Shown here one piece after another: positions 1-9,808 of a stretch of DNA of 64,000 bases. The notes under the pieces are model-generated. The model had not been told where the DNA came from. It saw only the letters and a program-made list of their open reading frames with translations, and searched no databases. Positions within the stretch are counted from its first letter, which is position 1, and the number at the start of each line of letters is the position of its first letter. Position numbers and translations under genes: made by a program. The DNA comes from Rhizorhabdus histidinilytica (lineage in GTDB: Bacteria > Pseudomonadota > Alphaproteobacteria > Sphingomonadales > Sphingomonadaceae): assembly GCF_900167915.1 (NCBI RefSeq), contig NZ_FUYM01000007.1, positions 241,018 to 305,017 of the forward strand, written 5' to 3'.

Positions 1-846
1 CAGCACGCCCATCTCGTTGGCGATCGCCTCGAGATGGGCGATGCGGTTCTCGGTTGCCGGATGGGTGGCGAACAGGCTGTCGCCGCCGCGCTTCATGCCG
101 GGGACGATGTAGAGCGCGGCCGCCGCCGGGTTGCGTTCGACCACCGGGTTGGGGATGTGTGCGGCGCCGCTGGCCAGCTTGGCGAGCGCCGAGGCGAGCG
201 CGCGGGGCTTGCCCGAAATCTCGGCCCCGCCGCGGTCGGCGCCATATTCGCGGGCGCGGCTGATCGCGAGCTGGACGATCATCGCCGCAAAGGGCGCGAC
301 GAACACCGCCAGGATGGTCGCGAGCACCTGGCCGCCGTCGCGGTCGCGGCCTGCGCCGAAGAACATGCCGAAATTGGCGAGCATCGAGATCGCACCTGCG
401 ATCGTCGCGGTCATCGTCATGATCAGCGTGTCGCGGTTGCGAACATGCGCCAGCTCGTGCGCCATCACGCCCTCGATCTCGTCGCGGTCGAGGATGGCGA
501 GCAGGCCGGTGGTCGCGGCGACCGCGGCGTTCTCGGGATTGCGGCCGGTCGCGAAGGCGTTGGGATGCTCGCTGTCGATGATGTAGACGCGCGGCATCGG
601 CAGGTTGGCGCGGCGCGCCAGACCGGCGACCAGCCCGACCAGTTCGGGGCAGTTCTGCGCATCGACCTCGCGCGCGCCGTGCATCCTGAGGACGATGCTG
701 TCGGCGTTCCAGAAGGTGAAGAGGTTCATGCCCGCCGCGACGACGAGCGCGATCATCGCCCCGCCGGTTCCGCCGATCGTAAAGCCGAGCGCCATGAACA
801 GCGCGGTGAGCGCCGCCAGCAGCATCGTCGTCTTCAGCATGTTCAT
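1..846 (-). CDS. htpX: Protease HtpX (partial, C-terminus beyond window)
   Basis: M48-family, membrane-embedded zinc metalloprotease that degrades misfolded inner-membrane proteins. The zinc-binding HELAH motif is at residues 130-134. Two hydrophobic segments lie in the first 50 residues and another pair follows the HELAH motif, as is usual in HtpX. A downstream glutamate-containing segment (SRAREYGAD) fits the third zinc ligand. The start with sequence MNMLKT is chosen because it begins right at the first hydrophobic segment; an ATG two codons later is an alternative. About 282 codons are visible, close to full length, but the stop lies outside the window. A divergent small SDHAF4-like gene begins within 100 bases. 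Confidence 0.95.
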   Translation of the reverse strand, partial: MNMLKTTMLLAALTALFMALGFTIGGTGGAMIALVVAAGMNLFTFWNADSIVLRMHGAREVDAQNCPELVGLVAGLARRANLPMPRVYIIDSEHPNAFATGRNPENAAVAATTGLLAILDRDEIEGVMAHELAHVRNRDTLIMTMTATIAGAISMLANFGMFFGAGRDRDGGQVLATILAVFVAPFAAMIVQLAISRAREYGADRGGAEISGKPRALASALAKLASGAAHIPNPVVERNPAAAALYIVPGMKRGGDSLFATHPATENRIAHLEAIANEMGVL

Positions 847-930
847 CTCTTGCCTTTGCTCCTTGCCCGCACAATGTGGGGAGAAACGGCCCCCGGTTCA
901 ATCATGCGGGCGGCGAAAGGAACGATCGCG

Positions 931-1101
931 ATGTCCGGCAAACGCCCGCCCCATGTGAAACCCCCGGCGCACCTGTCGCCCAACCCGCCCGTGCCGCAGC
1001 CCGAAGAGGTGAAGCCCGCCCCCGAGGCCGGCGGCCGCGACGGTCCCGACCCCACCCGCTATGGCGATTGGGAGCTCAAGGGCATTGCGGTGGATTTCTG
1101 A
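931..1101 (+). CDS. DUF1674 / SDHAF4-like succinate dehydrogenase assembly factor
   Basis: Small 56-residue protein. Its C-terminal motif, DPTRYGDWELKGIAVDF, is the hallmark of the DUF1674 family, which includes the eukaryotic SDHAF4 factor that helps flavinated SdhA assemble into complex II. The N-terminal half is proline-rich and probably disordered (PPHVKPPAHLSPNPP). An in-frame ATG nine codons upstream (904) could also be the start. The gene is divergent from htpX and is followed by a palindromic intergenic repeat. Family assignment is secure; a role in succinate dehydrogenase maturation is inferred from the family. Confidence 0.85.
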   Translation: MSGKRPPHVKPPAHLSPNPPVPQPEEVKPAPEAGGRDGPDPTRYGDWELKGIAVDF

Positions 1102-1221
1102 TCCCCCCTCCCTTTCAAGGGAGGGGCAGGGGGGGGTGGCGAGCGGTAGCGTACCTTGCTCGCTCGTCCCGCAGGACTCCACCCTTACATCCCTCCCCCG
1201 AAGGGGAGGGAGATTCTTGGG
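1102..1221. repeat. Intergenic palindromic repeat, family 1, copy 1
   Basis: A spacer of about 120 bases between two convergent genes. The left border has the inverted repeat CCTCCCTTTCAAGGGAGG, the core carries GGTGGCGAGCG and CGTCCCGCAGGACTCC, and the right border ends AGGGGAGGGAGATTCT. The same borders and core recur at 23927-24133. It looks like a dispersed intergenic element and may double as a bidirectional terminator. Confidence 0.6.
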
Positions 1222-2088
1222 TCAGGGGGCCTTCGCCCCGATCGGCGCGGGTGCCGGAACCGGGTCGAGCAGCGCGGCGCTCTCGATCCGGTCGAGCGCG
1301 GCGCGGGATTGGACGTAACGGCGGGCCGAGACGATCCAGGCGGTCGCGACCCTGCGGTTGGGCAGGCGAGTGACCTCGAGCAGCGCGGCGTCGACATGGC
1401 CGGCGGCAAGGTTGTCGCGTGCGCGGGCGTAGCGGTCGACCGGCGCGGTCGAGGCGACGTCGGCGCGGCGGATCACCACAAGTTCGCCCAGCTCGCGGCG
1501 GACCGATTCCCACCAGCCCGCATCATTCGAAGCCGAGGAGAGCTGCGGGCCCAGTGCATCCAGCCCGTTGCGGAGCTGGTCGATCGTCACCGGCTGGCGG
1601 CCGGCGCTGATCACGGTCGCCACCGCCTGCGGCTCGGTGCGGCCGAAACGCTCGCGCAGCACCCCTTCCAGATAGCCGAGTGGGGCGCCGCGATCGATCG
1701 CCCGGCGCGCGGCGAAGGCGATCAGCAGCCGTTCGGCCCGATGCGCCTCGCTCGTCGCGGCCGCGGTGCGCTCGTCGATATCGTCGACCTTCTCCTCGAT
1801 CCGGTCGATCCGCTCGTCGACGATCGTCTCGACGACGTCGGAAGCGGGCGGCGGCGCGATGTTGACCAGCGCGGGGCGCCGCTGGGGCGCGGGCGGGACG
1901 ATCACCGGGACGGTCGGCTTGACGATCTGTGCCACCTGGTCGAAGCGGTGGAACAGCCAGGCCATCGCGCCCATGCCGACCAGCAGCGCGGCGATCAGCG
2001 CCAGCAGCACCGGCAGGACGGACCGGCGGGACGGACGGCCGCCGGCATCGCCGGGCGCCGGGACGGGATCGATGGCGGGATCGGGCAT
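1222..2088 (-). CDS. Mitofilin-like / HemX-like inner-membrane protein
   Basis: Protein of 288 residues with one transmembrane helix near residues 25-45 (LPVLLALIAALLVGMGAMAWL). A proline-rich stretch and a short coiled coil (about residues 85-115, ERIDRIEEKVDDIDERTAA) follow, then a helical C-terminal domain. This layout and the position directly after hemC-hemD match the alphaproteobacterial COG4223/mitofilin-like proteins. The start at 2088 is chosen for the cytoplasmic acidic leader MPDPAID; an ATG at 2118 would begin right after the hemD stop. The exact role is unproven; the family is linked to envelope organisation and the genes cluster with haem synthesis. Confidence 0.7.
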   Translation of the reverse strand: MPDPAIDPVPAPGDAGGRPSRRSVLPVLLALIAALLVGMGAMAWLFHRFDQVAQIVKPTVPVIVPPAPQRRPALVNIAPPPASDVVETIVDERIDRIEEKVDDIDERTAAATSEAHRAERLLIAFAARRAIDRGAPLGYLEGVLRERFGRTEPQAVATVISAGRQPVTIDQLRNGLDALGPQLSSASNDAGWWESVRRELGELVVIRRADVASTAPVDRYARARDNLAAGHVDAALLEVTRLPNRRVATAWIVSARRYVQSRAALDRIESAALLDPVPAPAPIGAKAP

Positions 2089-2119
2089 GCGGTTCGTCTC
2101 TACTCCTGCGCTGCCCATC

Positions 2120-2809
2120 TTATTGACACAGCCGCGCCGCCGCCGCCAGCAGCGCCGCGTCGTCCGGCTTGTCGGCGGCGATCCCGGCGCGCCAGCCGGG
2201 GCCGGCCGCGTCGAGCACCGCCGGGGCCAACGCGGCGATCCGGACGTGGCGCCGCGCAATCCGCGCACCGTCGCACAGCCGGGCGAAATGCTCGGCCGCC
2301 CGCCCCGAATGGAGCAGCACCGCGCCGCCGCCCTCGCGCAGCGCGGCCAGTGCCTTGTCGCCGAGCCGCTCGATCGCGGCGCTGCGATAGACGATCCGCC
2401 GGTCGATCGTGATGGTGTCGAGCCCGGCGTCGCGATGATCCTCGCCGGCGAGGTGCAGGGCGCGGGTAACGCCGTTCTCGGCGGCGGCCTCCAGCATCGT
2501 CGCGGCGTCGCCGCGCCCGGTACGGATGTCGGTGAAGCCCGCAGCCTTCAGCGCACGTGCGGTCGCGTCGCCGACCGCATAGGCCGGAATCACGGCATAG
2601 GGCCTGATCGCCTTGCCGGCCTGGCGCACGGCGTTGGCGCTGGTGACGAACAACGCGTCATAATCCCCGGCGGGCGGCGCACCCCAGGCGATCGGCTCGA
2701 TCCGGAAGATCGGCGAGACGACCGGGCGCCAGCCTTCGCCGAACGCACGTTTGGCGGTCATGCTCGCGCCCGGTTCGGGGCGGAGGATCAGGAGGGGCGG
2801 GCGGCTCAT
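2120..2809 (-). CDS. hemD: Uroporphyrinogen-III synthase
   Basis: Cytosolic enzyme that closes and inverts ring D of hydroxymethylbilane to give uroporphyrinogen III, a branch point of haem, sirohaem and cobalamin synthesis. The protein is 229 residues long, normal for HemD, and starts MSRPPLLILRPEPG, typical of the family. Like other HemD proteins its sequence is poorly conserved, so the call leans on position. Its ATG overlaps the hemC stop by four bases (ATGA), so translation is probably coupled. A mitofilin-like gene follows closely. Confidence 0.88.
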   Translation of the reverse strand: MSRPPLLILRPEPGASMTAKRAFGEGWRPVVSPIFRIEPIAWGAPPAGDYDALFVTSANAVRQAGKAIRPYAVIPAYAVGDATARALKAAGFTDIRTGRGDAATMLEAAAENGVTRALHLAGEDHRDAGLDTITIDRRIVYRSAAIERLGDKALAALREGGGAVLLHSGRAAEHFARLCDGARIARRHVRIAALAPAVLDAAGPGWRAGIAADKPDDAALLAAAARLCQ

Positions 2810-3732
2810 GCGCCGGTGAACAGCGCGCGGAGGCGTGGCGAGGCGCCGTCGAGCAGCCGGCGGGCGAGCGCGGCGGCGTCGCCGGTCTCGATCAGCATCG
2901 CCTCGCCCGAGCGATGTTCGCTGCCGTCCTCGGTCATGATCTCGGCCCGCAGCAGCAGCCCCGCGCCCGAACGGACAGCGAGCGCGGCCACCGGCGAGCG
3001 GCAATCGGCGCCGAGCGCGGCGAGCAGGGCGCGTTCGGCCGACACGCAGGCGTTGGTCGGCGCGTCGTCGATCGCGCCGAGCAGCGCGCGCACGTCCTTG
3101 CGCTCCGCCAGCGTCTCGATGCCGACGGCGGCCTGGGCCGGCGCGGGCAGCATCTCCTCGATCGGGATGGGATGGCCGATCTCGTCGCGGCCGAGCCGGA
3201 TCAGGCCCGCGCCGGCGAGCAGCGTCGCCTCTGCCTCGCCTGCCGCGAGCTTGCCCAGGCGCGTGTCGACATTGCCGCGGAACAGCACGATCCCGACATC
3301 GGGCCGCGCCCGCCGGACCTGCGCGGATCGGCGCGGCGAGGAAGTGCCGACCCGCGCGCCCTGCGGCAATGCGGCCAGCGAGGTGGCGCCGATCAGCCGG
3401 TCGCGCACGTCGGCGCGGGGCAGCATCGCGGCGATGACGATCTCGGCCGGGCGGATCGTCTCGACGTCCTTCATCGAATGGACCGCGAAGTCTATCGCGC
3501 CATCGGCCAGGGCGATGTCGAGCTCCTTGGTCCACAGCGCCTTGCCGCCGACCTCGGCCAGCGCGCGATCCTGGATGCGGTCGCCGCTGGTCTTGATCGC
3601 GACGATCTCGACCGCTGCCTCGTCCCAGCCATGGGCGGCCCGCAGCGCGGCGATCACCATGCGGGCCTGGGTCAGCGCGAGCGGCGATCCGCGGGTGCCG
3701 AGACGGAGAGGACGGGGAAGCGAAGTGGTCAT
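2806..3732 (-). CDS. hemC: Porphobilinogen deaminase (hydroxymethylbilane synthase)
   Basis: Condenses four porphobilinogen units into hydroxymethylbilane. The 308-residue protein carries the family motifs: LGTRGSPLAL at residues 11-20, the catalytic aspartate region DFAVHSMKDV from 81, FRGNVDTRL at 151-159, and a cysteine at 244 (GADCRSPVA) in the position that holds the dipyrromethane cofactor. The ATG at 3732 is chosen because the family begins just before RLGTRGSP; an upstream in-frame ATG at 3774 adds an unlikely leader. It forms a coupled pair with hemD. Confidence 0.97.
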   Translation of the reverse strand: MTTSLPRPLRLGTRGSPLALTQARMVIAALRAAHGWDEAAVEIVAIKTSGDRIQDRALAEVGGKALWTKELDIALADGAIDFAVHSMKDVETIRPAEIVIAAMLPRADVRDRLIGATSLAALPQGARVGTSSPRRSAQVRRARPDVGIVLFRGNVDTRLGKLAAGEAEATLLAGAGLIRLGRDEIGHPIPIEEMLPAPAQAAVGIETLAERKDVRALLGAIDDAPTNACVSAERALLAALGADCRSPVAALAVRSGAGLLLRAEIMTEDGSEHRSGEAMLIETGDAAALARRLLDGASPRLRALFTGA

Positions 3733-3789
3733 AGCGGCGCCTGCATAGAGGGTGATCGTCCGGGGTGGGAGCACCGTGCGCAGGCGGCG

Positions 3790-5172
3790 TCAGGCCGGGA
3801 GCAGGCCCAGACGCTCACGCCACGCCCAGCGCCACACCAGCAGCACCGCGACCACGCCGAGGCCCGTGGCGAGCCCCAGCCAGATGCCGACGCCCTCCAT
3901 CTTCATCGGGAAGGCGAGGATCGTGCCGGTGCCGATACCGATCACCCAATAGCCGATTGCGGCGAAGATCATCGGCATGCGCGTATCCTGCAATCCGCGC
4001 AGCACGCCGGCGCCGATCGCCTGGGTCGCATCGACGAGCTGGAACAGCGCGGCGATCGCCAGGAAGGATATGGCATAGCCGATCACCGGTGCGTTGGCGG
4101 GCAGGTCGAGATCGATGAAGCTGCCGATCAGGGTGCGCGGGATGGTGATCAGCAGCGTCGCGGTGCCGGCCGCGAAGGCCGTGCCGAGGCCGAGTGCGAG
4201 CCAGCCGGCCCGGCCGATCGCCGCCCGGTCGCGCCGGCCATGGGCATAGCCCACACGAACGGTGGCGGCCTGGCCGATCCCCATGGGCACCATGAAGCAC
4301 AAAGCGGCGATCTGGATCGCGACGGCATGGGCGGCCAGCTCGGCGCGGCCGATCAGGCCCATCAGGAACACTGCCGCGTTGAACACCGTCACCTCGAAGC
4401 CGACGGTGAAGGCGATCGGCAGGCCGATCCTCCAGACGGTGCGCAGGCGGCTCCAGTCGGCCACCCAGAAGCGGCCGAACAGGTGGTAGCGGCGGAACCG
4501 GCGGTGCACCGAGACGACCAGCGCCATGCCCGCGCCCATGAAGATCGAGGTCAGCAGGCTGGCGATGCCCGCACCGTGCAGCCCCATCGCGGGAAAGCCG
4601 AGATGACCGAAGATCAGCACCCAGCCCGCCAGCGCGTTGAACGGCACCGTCGCGAGGGTGACGATCACGCCCCAGATCGGCTTTTCGAGCGCCGACACAT
4701 AGTTGCGCAGCACAAGGAAGACGAAATAGGGCAGCAGCCCCCATTGCAGCGCATGGATCAGCGTCGCCGCCTGCGCCGACAATTCGGGGTCCTGGCCGAT
4801 CAGGATCAGGATCGGCTCGGCATTCCACAACAGCGCCCAGGCGGGCAGGCAGAGGATCGCCGCCGCCCAGATCGTCTGGCGGACGGTGCGGCGGATGTCG
4901 CGGACCGAATGAAGCCGCCGCCCGCGCTCGCTGGCGATCAGCGGCGACGCGGCTGTGGTCAGGCCGATGCCGAACACCAGGAAGGCCTGGTAGAGGTTGA
5001 GCGCGAGCGATCCCGCCGCGACCGCGTCGGGGCCGAGCCGGCCGAGCAGCAGCAGGTCGGTCGCCGCGATCGCCGACCAGCCGAGATTGCCGATCACCAG
5101 CGGCAGGGCGAGCGACAGGAGCGCGCGCGCCTCTGTCCGCCAGGGCGCGCCGGGATTCATATTGTGGTCCAT
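3790..5172 (-). CDS. MATE family efflux transporter
   Basis: Inner-membrane multidrug and toxic-compound extrusion transporter of 460 residues with about twelve hydrophobic segments in two related halves. The first helix contains the typical ALPLVIGNLGW and GRLGPDAVAAGSLA segments of NorM-type proteins, which exchange Na+ or H+ for cationic drugs. An alternative ATG lies four codons in. It sits between hemC and the next membrane protein on the same strand and has no visible link to haem synthesis. The substrate cannot be told from sequence. Confidence 0.9.
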   Translation of the reverse strand: MDHNMNPGAPWRTEARALLSLALPLVIGNLGWSAIAATDLLLLGRLGPDAVAAGSLALNLYQAFLVFGIGLTTAASPLIASERGRRLHSVRDIRRTVRQTIWAAAILCLPAWALLWNAEPILILIGQDPELSAQAATLIHALQWGLLPYFVFLVLRNYVSALEKPIWGVIVTLATVPFNALAGWVLIFGHLGFPAMGLHGAGIASLLTSIFMGAGMALVVSVHRRFRRYHLFGRFWVADWSRLRTVWRIGLPIAFTVGFEVTVFNAAVFLMGLIGRAELAAHAVAIQIAALCFMVPMGIGQAATVRVGYAHGRRDRAAIGRAGWLALGLGTAFAAGTATLLITIPRTLIGSFIDLDLPANAPVIGYAISFLAIAALFQLVDATQAIGAGVLRGLQDTRMPMIFAAIGYWVIGIGTGTILAFPMKMEGVGIWLGLATGLGVVAVLLVWRWAWRERLGLLPA

Positions 5173-5226
5173 GGCGGCGTCCTTAGCCGCCGCGCGCGAC
5201 GGAAGCCACCCCGCGCGGACGACGGC

Positions 5227-6756
5227 TCAGAACAGCGGCGGCGTCGGCCAGCCCTGCGGGAAGCAGTCGGTCGTCGCGTCGGGCAGCGCGCGGACCGGCG
5301 CGCGGGGACGGATGATCGCGGGCACCCGGTCGAGCGGGGCGAGATAGCTGTCCTTGGGCAAGGTCCGGAAAGTCTCGTCCCAGGCGCGCGCGAAGGCGCA
5401 GCGCGGCGGCGGCGAGACCGGATAGGCCAGTGCGCGGGCGATCTCGGCCAGGCCGGTGACGCTGCCGATTGCGAGCAGCGCCAGCAGCGCCGCCCGTTGT
5501 CGCGCCGAGAGCGGCCAGCCGCCGCCCAGCCCGTCGCCCAGATGGACGGCGAGGATGGCGAGCGCCGGGATCGACGCCCGCATCGCGAAGTCGAGCCATG
5601 AGCCGATCTGGACCAGCGGCATCGCCAGCAGCGATCCCATGGCGATGGCGAGCAGCGGTCCGCCGAACCGCGCCTGCCGCCCGCTGAAGGCGATCAGCAG
5701 CCACGGAAGCAGCTCGACCCCCAGGAAGACCAGGTAGCGATCGGGCCGGATCGGGAAGAAGCGCGCGCCGACGGCGTCGCCTGCTGCCGCCAGATAGACG
5801 AGCGCAGGTGCCGCGATCAGCGTCGCGCAGGCGGGCAGGGCGATGTCGGCCCAGGCGATCCGGCCGCCGCGCAGGTCGCTCCACGCGGCATGGACGATGA
5901 ACGGCATCGCCCCCATCGCGCCGAACGGCGACCATAGCGCGACCAGCGGCGGCAGCATCAGCAGCGGACCGAGCCCGATCCGGCCGGTCCGCCACAGCAG
6001 GACGCCGATCACGCAGATCCAGCCGGCGATCGCATGCAGCGGTACCCAGAAGGCGAGGGTGATCGTCGAGGAGAACTGGGTCGGCCCCCATCCTTCGAGA
6101 TGGGCGGTGGGGGTGAGGCCGACGCCATGGCGGGCGATAAGCTGCCCAACGATGTCGAGCCCGCTGAAGGCGAGGAAGACGGCGAGCGCGATCAGCCGGC
6201 GCCGCCGGTCCGCGAACAGGGTCGACCCGATCGCGAGGAGCAGGCCGAACAGCAGGCTATTCTGCGCGAGCAGGGTAAGGTCGGCGCCTGCCTGTCCCCA
6301 GAGCTTTCCGGCGAGCGCGGGGACGAGGTACATGCCGATCGGCGCGCGCAGCAGGTCGCCCGAGGCATAGGTGAACGGCCAGGGATTGACCGTCATGTCG
6401 CGCAGCACCGCATCGCGCACCTGCCAGTCGAGATTGGCGTAGAAAAGGCGCCCCTCGCCGCCGAGCAACAGCAACAGCATGGCGATCGCCAGCGAACCGA
6501 GCAGGGTGGCTACGGTCGGGCCGGCATCGCGATCGCGGCGGCGCGGCAGGAACAGCAGCCAGGCGAGCCCGCCGCTCAGCACCGCCCAGGCGATTGCGAC
6601 GATCGGCTGCGCGAGACCGAGGAAGCGGCAGAGCAGCAGCAGGTCGAGGACCAGCCAGCCGGCGACGATGCCGAACAACGCCGATGCCGGCACGCGCCGC
6701 GCGAGCCAGGCGGCGCGCGGCGACGGGCGGGGCGGAGCGGCGGCGATCGTGGCCAT
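5227..6756 (-). CDS. Polytopic membrane protein of unknown function
   Basis: A 509-residue protein with roughly ten to twelve hydrophobic segments spread over most of its length and a soluble C-terminal tail of about 80 residues. The N-terminus is short and basic with proline and alanine. No transporter or glycosyltransferase motif could be identified with confidence; the spacing of helices and periplasmic loops resembles membrane proteins of the glycosyltransferase-C type, but this is only an impression. It is divergent from tsaD, with about 60 bases between the starts, and runs in the same direction as the MATE gene. Confidence 0.6.
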   Translation of the reverse strand: MATIAAAPPRPSPRAAWLARRVPASALFGIVAGWLVLDLLLLCRFLGLAQPIVAIAWAVLSGGLAWLLFLPRRRDRDAGPTVATLLGSLAIAMLLLLLGGEGRLFYANLDWQVRDAVLRDMTVNPWPFTYASGDLLRAPIGMYLVPALAGKLWGQAGADLTLLAQNSLLFGLLLAIGSTLFADRRRRLIALAVFLAFSGLDIVGQLIARHGVGLTPTAHLEGWGPTQFSSTITLAFWVPLHAIAGWICVIGVLLWRTGRIGLGPLLMLPPLVALWSPFGAMGAMPFIVHAAWSDLRGGRIAWADIALPACATLIAAPALVYLAAAGDAVGARFFPIRPDRYLVFLGVELLPWLLIAFSGRQARFGGPLLAIAMGSLLAMPLVQIGSWLDFAMRASIPALAILAVHLGDGLGGGWPLSARQRAALLALLAIGSVTGLAEIARALAYPVSPPPRCAFARAWDETFRTLPKDSYLAPLDRVPAIIRPRAPVRALPDATTDCFPQGWPTPPLF

Positions 6757-6816
6757 GATCGCCGCGCTAGACGGCCGAGGTTAACATTCTCTCGCCGATA
6801 CCCTAGATGCGCAGCC

Positions 6817-7854
6817 ATGGCCCTGATCCTCGGTATCGAATCAAGCTGCGACGAGACCGCCGCGGCGCTGGTGACCAGCGACGGTCGCGTGCTGGCGCAC
6901 CGCCTCGCCGGGCAGGAGGAGGCGCATCGCCCGTTCGGCGGCGTCGTCCCCGAGCTGGCGGCGCGCGCGCATGTCGAAATGGCGGTACCGCTGGTCGAGG
7001 CTGCGCTCGCCGACGCCGGCGTCACCCTGGCCGACGTCGACGCGATCGCCGCGACCGCAGGGCCCGGCCTGATCGGCGGGGTGATGGTCGGGCTGATGAC
7101 CGGCAAGGCGCTCGCCCACGCCGCCGGCAAACCGCTGATCGCGGTCAACCATCTCGAAGGACATGCGCTGTCGCCGCGCCTCGCCGATCGGGACCTCGCC
7201 TTTCCCTATCTGCTGCTGCTCGTTTCGGGCGGCCATTGCCAGCTGCTGCTGGTGAAGGGCGTCGGCGACTATCGCCGGCTCGCGACGACGATCGACGATG
7301 CGGCGGGGGAGGCGTTCGACAAGACCGCCAAGCTGCTCGGTCTCGGCTTTCCCGGCGGCCCGGCGGTCGAGCGCGCGGCGGCGAAGGGTGATCCCAGGGC
7401 GGTGCCGCTGCCGCGCCCGCTGGTCGGCAGCGGCGAGCCGCATTTCTCCTTCGCCGGATTGAAGAGCGCGGTGCTGCGCGCCCGCGACGCCGGCATCCAC
7501 CGGGCCGAGGACATCGCCGCCTCCTTCCAGCAGGCGGTGGTCGACTGCCTGGTCGATCGTACCCGCCGCGCGATCGTCGCGATCGACGGGGACGTCAGCG
7601 CGCTGGTGGTGGCCGGCGGCGTCGCCGCCAACCAGGCGATCCGCACCGCGCTTGCGGCGCTCGCTGAAAGCAACGGCCTCGCTTTCGCCGCGCCGCCGCT
7701 CTGGTTGTGCACCGACAATGGCGCGATGATCGCCTGGGCCGGGGCCGAGCGGTTCGGCGCCGGGCTGGTCGACGACATGGAGGTGCCGGCGCGGGCGCGC
7801 TGGCCGCTCGATCCCACTGCGGAAAAGGCGCGCGGCGCCGGAGTGAAGGCATGA
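6817..7854 (+). CDS. tsaD: tRNA threonylcarbamoyladenosine synthase subunit TsaD
   Basis: Catalytic subunit of the complex that adds threonylcarbamoyl to A37 of ANN-decoding tRNAs. The 345-residue protein has the ASKHA-fold N-terminus [14 protein letters not shown], the [12 protein letters not shown] segment at 41-52, metal-binding histidines at 112 and 116 (NHLEGH), and the C-terminal [12 protein letters not shown] and [10 protein letters not shown] motifs. The chosen ATG directly precedes the conserved ALILGIESS. Its stop overlaps the gpsA start by four bases (ATGA). Confidence 0.97.
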   Translation: MALILGIESSCDETAAALVTSDGRVLAHRLAGQEEAHRPFGGVVPELAARAHVEMAVPLVEAALADAGVTLADVDAIAATAGPGLIGGVMVGLMTGKALAHAAGKPLIAVNHLEGHALSPRLADRDLAFPYLLLLVSGGHCQLLLVKGVGDYRRLATTIDDAAGEAFDKTAKLLGLGFPGGPAVERAAAKGDPRAVPLPRPLVGSGEPHFSFAGLKSAVLRARDAGIHRAEDIAASFQQAVVDCLVDRTRRAIVAIDGDVSALVVAGGVAANQAIRTALAALAESNGLAFAAPPLWLCTDNGAMIAWAGAERFGAGLVDDMEVPARARWPLDPTAEKARGAGVKA

Positions 7855-8846
7855 CGATGAAGTTGGACAGGCTGGGCGTGATCGGCGGCGGGGCCTGGGG
7901 CACCGCGATGGCGCAGGTGATCGCGAGCGACGGCTCCGACGTGCTGCTCTGGGCGCGCGAACCCGAGGTGGTGGCCGCGATCAACGAGGGGCACAGCAAC
8001 CCGATCTTCCTGCCCGTGCTGCCGCTCAGCGAGCGGATTCGCGCGACCGGCGACCTCGCCGACCTGTCGGATTGCGACGCGCTGGTGGTGGTGGTGCCCG
8101 CGCAGTTCCTCGGCGCGGTGCTGGCGCAACTGCCGCGCCGCGACGTGCCGCTGGTGCTGTGCGCCAAGGGGATCGAGGCCGGAACCCGCCGGCTGATGTC
8201 GGAAGTCGCCGCCGACGTGGCCCCTGGCGCGCCGATCGCGGTGCTGTCGGGCCCGACCTTCGCGCATGAGGTGGCGGCCGGCCGCCCGACCGCGATAACG
8301 CTCGCCTGTGCCGACGAGGCGGTGGGGCTCGCGCTGGCCGAGCGGCTGCGGCGGCCTGGCTTCCGCCCCTATCTGTCGCAGGACGTGGTCGGGGCCGAGA
8401 TCGGCGGCGCGGTCAAGAATGTGCTGGCGATCGCCTGCGGCGTGGTCGAGGGCGCGGGGCTGGGCCAGAACGCCCGCGCCGCGCTGATCAGCCGCGGTTT
8501 CGCGGAGATGACCCGCTTCGGCCTGGCGCGGGGCGCACGGGCGGAGACGCTCGCCGGGCTGTCTGGGCTCGGCGACCTTGTCCTCACCTGCTCGTCGATC
8601 AGCTCGCGCAACTTCTCGCTCGGCAAGGGATTGGGCGAGGGCGTCCCCGCCGCCGAGCTGCTCCGCGACCGCCGCACCGTCGCCGAGGGTGCCGCAACCG
8701 CCCCGGTCCTCGCCGAGGCGGCGCGCGAGGCCGGGGTCGACATGCCGATCGTCGACGCGGTCTGCGCGCTGCTCGTGGGAGAGGCGACGGTCGACGCGGT
8801 GGTCGCCGACCTGCTGGCGCGGCCGCTCAAGCAGGAGGGGGCGTAA
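7851..8846 (+). CDS. gpsA: Glycerol-3-phosphate dehydrogenase [NAD(P)+]
   Basis: Makes sn-glycerol-3-phosphate from dihydroxyacetone phosphate for phospholipid synthesis. The 331-residue protein has the nucleotide-binding [13 protein letters not shown] near residue 9, [17 protein letters not shown] near 130-146, the catalytic lysine region [13 protein letters not shown], and [11 protein letters not shown]. The start overlaps the tsaD stop by four bases, and tsaD-gpsA is a common alphaproteobacterial pair. Confidence 0.97.
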   Translation: MTMKLDRLGVIGGGAWGTAMAQVIASDGSDVLLWAREPEVVAAINEGHSNPIFLPVLPLSERIRATGDLADLSDCDALVVVVPAQFLGAVLAQLPRRDVPLVLCAKGIEAGTRRLMSEVAADVAPGAPIAVLSGPTFAHEVAAGRPTAITLACADEAVGLALAERLRRPGFRPYLSQDVVGAEIGGAVKNVLAIACGVVEGAGLGQNARAALISRGFAEMTRFGLARGARAETLAGLSGLGDLVLTCSSISSRNFSLGKGLGEGVPAAELLRDRRTVAEGAATAPVLAEAAREAGVDMPIVDAVCALLVGEATVDAVVADLLARPLKQEGA

Positions 8847-8849
8847 TCC

Positions 8850-9012
8850 CCCAAACCGTCATGCCAGCCCCTCGACTGCCTGCAAGGCAGGCGCTCGGGA
8901 TAAACTTCAGCCAAAGGCTGAAGGCTGGCATCCATGTCTGTCCTCTCCCCGGTGCGCATCTGGCTGGAGAGAGACATGGACCCCAGCCTCCGCTGGGGTG
9001 ACGTCTGTTGGG
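8850..9012. repeat. Intergenic palindromic repeat, family 2, copy 1
   Basis: The spacer between gpsA and bamE holds nested inverted repeats: CCGTCATGCCAGC against GCTGGCATCC, ATCCATGTCT against AGACATGGA, and CCCCAGCctccGCTGGGG followed by TGACG. The GTCAtsCCAGC...GCTGGsATs pattern recurs between the Atm1-like exporter and the acyltransferase (27471-27647), so it is a dispersed REP-like element. From 9013 to about 9160 no gene or clear signal is seen. Confidence 0.6.
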
Positions 9013-9160
9013 GAAACGGAGCCGCAGGCTTCGCAAGCGCGACCGCGCGCCCGAGCTCCGTGCTCGCCAGCGCCCCGCGCTGGCTGCGCTGTCGCTTATG
9101 CGAGGAAAGCCAAGCAGGGCGGATGCCCTGCGCCCGGCGCCTGAGGGCTAAACAAACAAA

Positions 9161-9185
9161 CCAACTGAGGCAAAGCCTCAGTTGG
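9161..9185 (-). terminator. Intrinsic terminator of bamE
   Basis: A perfect hairpin, CCAACTGAGGC against GCCTCAGTTGG with a three-base loop, is followed in the bamE direction by TTTGTTTGTTT. The bamE stop codon (TGA) lies inside the hairpin, so terminator and coding end overlap. Confidence 0.85.
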
Positions 9186-9660
9186 GATTATCCGCCGTAC
9201 CGCCCGACTGGCCGACCGAGCCGACCCGGCCGATATTGCCGAACAGTTCGCGGAAGAAGCCGCGCTTACTACCGAGGGTCGGGGTCTTGTCGCCGTAGAG
9301 CGAGACATTGGCCACCTTTTCGAGGCCGGTGCGCTCGACCGAGGCGACGTTGCCCTTGTCGTCGAAATGGACCGCCAGGACGGTCTGCGACACCGCTTTC
9401 GGGGTGCGATAGCCGACCTGACGGGTGTCGCGGGCGACATAATACCAGGTGCGGTCCTTGTCGAACTGGCCGGCGAAGCTCGGCCGGCCCAGCGTCTTCT
9501 CGACCGATTCGCGATTGTCGACGCCGGGGGAGACGGTGTTGATCAGGGTCGAGTCGACGACATAGCCCTTATGGTCCCGGATGCGCGCGCAGCCGGCCGT
9601 CAGGCCCAGAATCGCGATCGTTCCGGCGATGGCCGCCGATCGCAGCAGGGTCCGGGGCAT
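9178..9660 (-). CDS. bamE: Outer membrane protein assembly factor BamE
   Basis: SmpA/OmlA-type lipoprotein of the Bam complex, which inserts beta-barrel proteins into the outer membrane. The 160-residue protein has a lipoprotein signal ending at LGLTAGC and the family core SRESVEKTLGRPSF-like segment (here NRESVEKTLGRPS), followed by DRTWYYVARDT and later VLAVHFDDKG. A C-terminal extension with glycine and serine is common in sphingomonads. The ATG at 9660 is chosen as it directly starts the signal peptide. The gene is divergent from the Cbp3-like gene. Confidence 0.92.
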   Translation of the reverse strand: MPRTLLRSAAIAGTIAILGLTAGCARIRDHKGYVVDSTLINTVSPGVDNRESVEKTLGRPSFAGQFDKDRTWYYVARDTRQVGYRTPKAVSQTVLAVHFDDKGNVASVERTGLEKVANVSLYGDKTPTLGSKRGFFRELFGNIGRVGSVGQSGGTADNPN

Positions 9661-9808
9661 CGACTTCTCCTTGAAACTCAACAAATGGCCCGCTTGCGGC
9701 CAGCGTGGACCGCCTCAATATGCGCGGGACCTGCCCGGTGGCAAGATGCCCCCGCACGGTATAGAGGGCGACGCTTGATGCCCGCTGAACGGGCGTGAGG
9801 ACGATAGA

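Noticed and set aside
2914..5601. Open frame of about 895 codons antisense to hemC and the MATE gene
   Set aside because: Low-complexity Arg/Gln/Asp composition and full overlap with well-supported genes on the other strand.
8850..9160. Possible insertion-sequence remnant between gpsA and bamE
   Set aside because: No transposase fragment or target-site duplication is visible; only REP-like palindromes.
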